Positions 62,148 through 64,000 of a stretch of 64,000 bases of DNA are shown here, one piece after another. A model generated the notes under the pieces. The model searched no databases. It worked only from the letters and a program-made list of their open reading frames with translations, and had not been told where the DNA came from. Within the stretch, counting starts at the first letter, position 1, and every line of letters starts with the position of its first letter. This DNA comes from Sclerurus mexicanus (taxonomy: Eukaryota; Chordata; Aves; Passeriformes; Furnariidae), in contig VWZF01006736.1 in assembly GCA_013396755.1 (NCBI GenBank), positions 135,845 through 199,844 on the forward strand, given 5' to 3'. A program made the position numbers and the translations under genes.

Positions 62148-64000
62148 ATCACTGTATTTTGTGTTCGTGCTCATATCAGTGTCATTGATAACAATGATAA
62201 TGAAAATTAGAGTTAGATGAATACCTCACATGAAATGCTGAGCAGCTATTTTTAAATTAATACTGGCACAGGACTTAACAAACCTTTTTGTTCCCTAGAT
62301 ACTTGCTCTCAAGGAGTCACACTGCAAATCTGCAAACCTTTAAAGAGACAGGTGGCAACCACCCATACACTTCTACCACTTTAGTCCCTTACATACATTT
62401 AAAGACTCTTCCATCTTTACAAGACTAACCTCACATGGCTAACCATTGAGAAAAAACGTATACATCTTTCATAGTTACAGGTTACTATCATAAAACAACC
62501 TCCAAACTGAACCAACAAAAAACCCCTGAATTACAAAGTCACAGTGTTTTCCATTAATTTTCTGATTTTCATAATCTGCTATTAGCCCTCTGTCTAATTT
62601 AACTTCTTTGATGCTTTGGTGACATCCTGACTTGCACAGATGAACAAATGCACAAATATCGTATTCTGGGTCATTCCCAAATATGTGCAGTATTGAATAA
62701 AGACATGCTTCCTTCAAGGCTCAGAACAAATGAACATCCATGATCCCTTTGCATTCTCAGCATGTCATCTCTTCCAGCTAAATGCCGCTTCCTCAGTCCC
62801 AGCAGCTTTCCTGCTGAATATCTAGCAGATAGGAATTCCTTAGTGGGAGAAACTGTGTACCTTGATAAAGAACACTTGCAAATGAAATACCTTTGTTAAA
62901 TTATAGCATCAGAATAATTTGTCTTTTAATACAGAAATTGTCTCAGAAGACAGGATTTAAAACTATGGTAATTGTCACAATCAAAGAGATATCTCAGTGT
63001 TATAAAAAGTCTCTTTTAATAAAGAGTAAACATAAATCTATAATCTTATATTCTCAGAATATGATTTATTTCACCTCAATAACTTGCATAATGTGGGCAT
63101 TTAGTCTTATGTGGACTACATCTGCAGCTGAGGCATTGAATATACAGTTTGTCAGAGGGTGACATGATCCTTGCCTTAGGTAGGTGTCTAGGGTAAACAG
63201 GATGAATTAGTGGGTGCTGTCTCTCTCCTCTGATTACTGATGAATGTTATAATATTAGCTTACACTAGACACATTTCTTTAGTGGTTTAAGTTAGAAGGA
63301 AAGAATCCCACACTGCATGTGTTGTGAATCTCAGCCATCTCAATTATTTTACCCAAGACGTTTCATGAAGCTCAAACTTTAAACTTCCACAAGTAGTTAC
63401 ACTCCCTTGTTGGAGACTAAAACAAGATGTGTGTACTTGATGATGAAACTAAACATGCTAACAGATTTTGTAAACCTCTCATGAATCACGTGGTTCTTTA
63501 AATATGATGGCTTAAGTGTTTCTGATTGGGAGGACAGATAATCTACTTTGGGTTTTTGTGCTTATATACTATGGGCAGAATTGATATCACTACAGTAAAA
63601 TAAATGATTACTGTCTGTTACAATGATTATTATCAGTTCCTTATAAATTCTTCAAATTCTAACAGTGGCCTGAAATCTTTAGGCCAAAATTCTGGGACAA
63701 TGCTCACATGAAACTGTTCAGGAAAGAAATATTTGTGGCCCATTCCTTTAGAATGCTCTACTGTTGCCATGGCTTTACAACATGAACTCCACCCAGCTCC
63801 GCCAGGGAGAGGAGCTGAGCAGAGTTTGGGTAATCAAAAGCTGCTTGGCCAATAGGTGAGCTGACAGACACTAATGCTAGAAAGATAAGGGAACTGTAAT
63901 CAGAAAATGGTGAAAATGTGTTAAAACTGAGAGGCGGTTGCATAGACCTGACAAAGGGGTGGGATTAAAATTGACACTTTGCACAGACAATGGTACTAAG
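62148..64000. other. Unique noncoding DNA to window end
   Basis: No gene or element is recognised. The final 250 bases (63750-64000) are less AT-rich and include TTGGCCAATAGG (63846-63857), a CCAAT-type site. This could be the edge of a regulatory or conserved block continuing beyond the window. Confidence 0.45.

Noticed and set aside
1..64000. Endogenous retrovirus or LTR element
   Set aside because: No paired LTRs, primer binding site or gag/pol motif was seen on either strand. Solo LTRs of unknown families cannot be excluded.
1..64000. CRISPR array, bacterial operon or phage segment
   Set aside because: No regularly spaced repeats, no dense ORFs and no Shine-Dalgarno-linked genes. The DNA is vertebrate-type with CR1 elements.

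Overview
The window looks like a piece of a bird chromosome. It is mostly AT-rich single-copy DNA with few repeats. The recognisable repeats are short 3'-end fragments of CR1 non-LTR retrotransposons with the avian-style 3' terminus (runs of ATTCTATGATTCTATG on the element strand). Alu, L1, bacterial operon and phage features are all absent. Species cannot be told from the sequence. A crocodilian or turtle is less likely, given the low repeat load and the style of the CR1 ends.

I found no protein-coding gene, tRNA, rRNA or CRISPR array. The longest open frames (up to 175 codons) have no recognisable domains and fit chance frames or decayed repeats. The window is best read as an intergenic desert or a very long intron.

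Layout. Bases 1-4,150 are distinct: a GC-rich block with a G-quadruplex-type tract (1.7-2.4 kb), then AT-rich sequence, a CpG island (3.0-3.8 kb), and an AT-rich segment dense in TAAT sites (3.8-4.1 kb). This resembles the regulatory surroundings of a developmental gene whose exons lie outside the window or were not recognised. From 4 to 26 kb the DNA is unique and AT-rich, with several copies of an old unclassified repeat (9.5, 10.6 and 13.0 kb) and a perfect 10-bp stem-loop at 12.7 kb. From 26 to 30 kb there is an old CR1 end (26.4 kb) and a decayed CR1-like ORF2 fragment (28.7 kb). From 31 to 36 kb lie two more members of the old repeat family and one exon-like segment (36.1 kb). From 39 to 47 kb there are two CR1 ends and a candidate conserved element (41.1-41.6 kb). 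From 54 to 58 kb there is an octamer-containing candidate element and a roughly 2.1 kb L2-like LINE on the minus strand, the largest recognisable element here. From 59 to 64 kb there are two more CR1 pieces and unique DNA.

No genes work together here. The parts of most interest are the CpG island with its flanks, the long L2-like relic, the repeat family that recurs at least five times, and a few candidate regulatory elements. Family assignments rest on recalled consensus features and on reading translations; no alignment was run.
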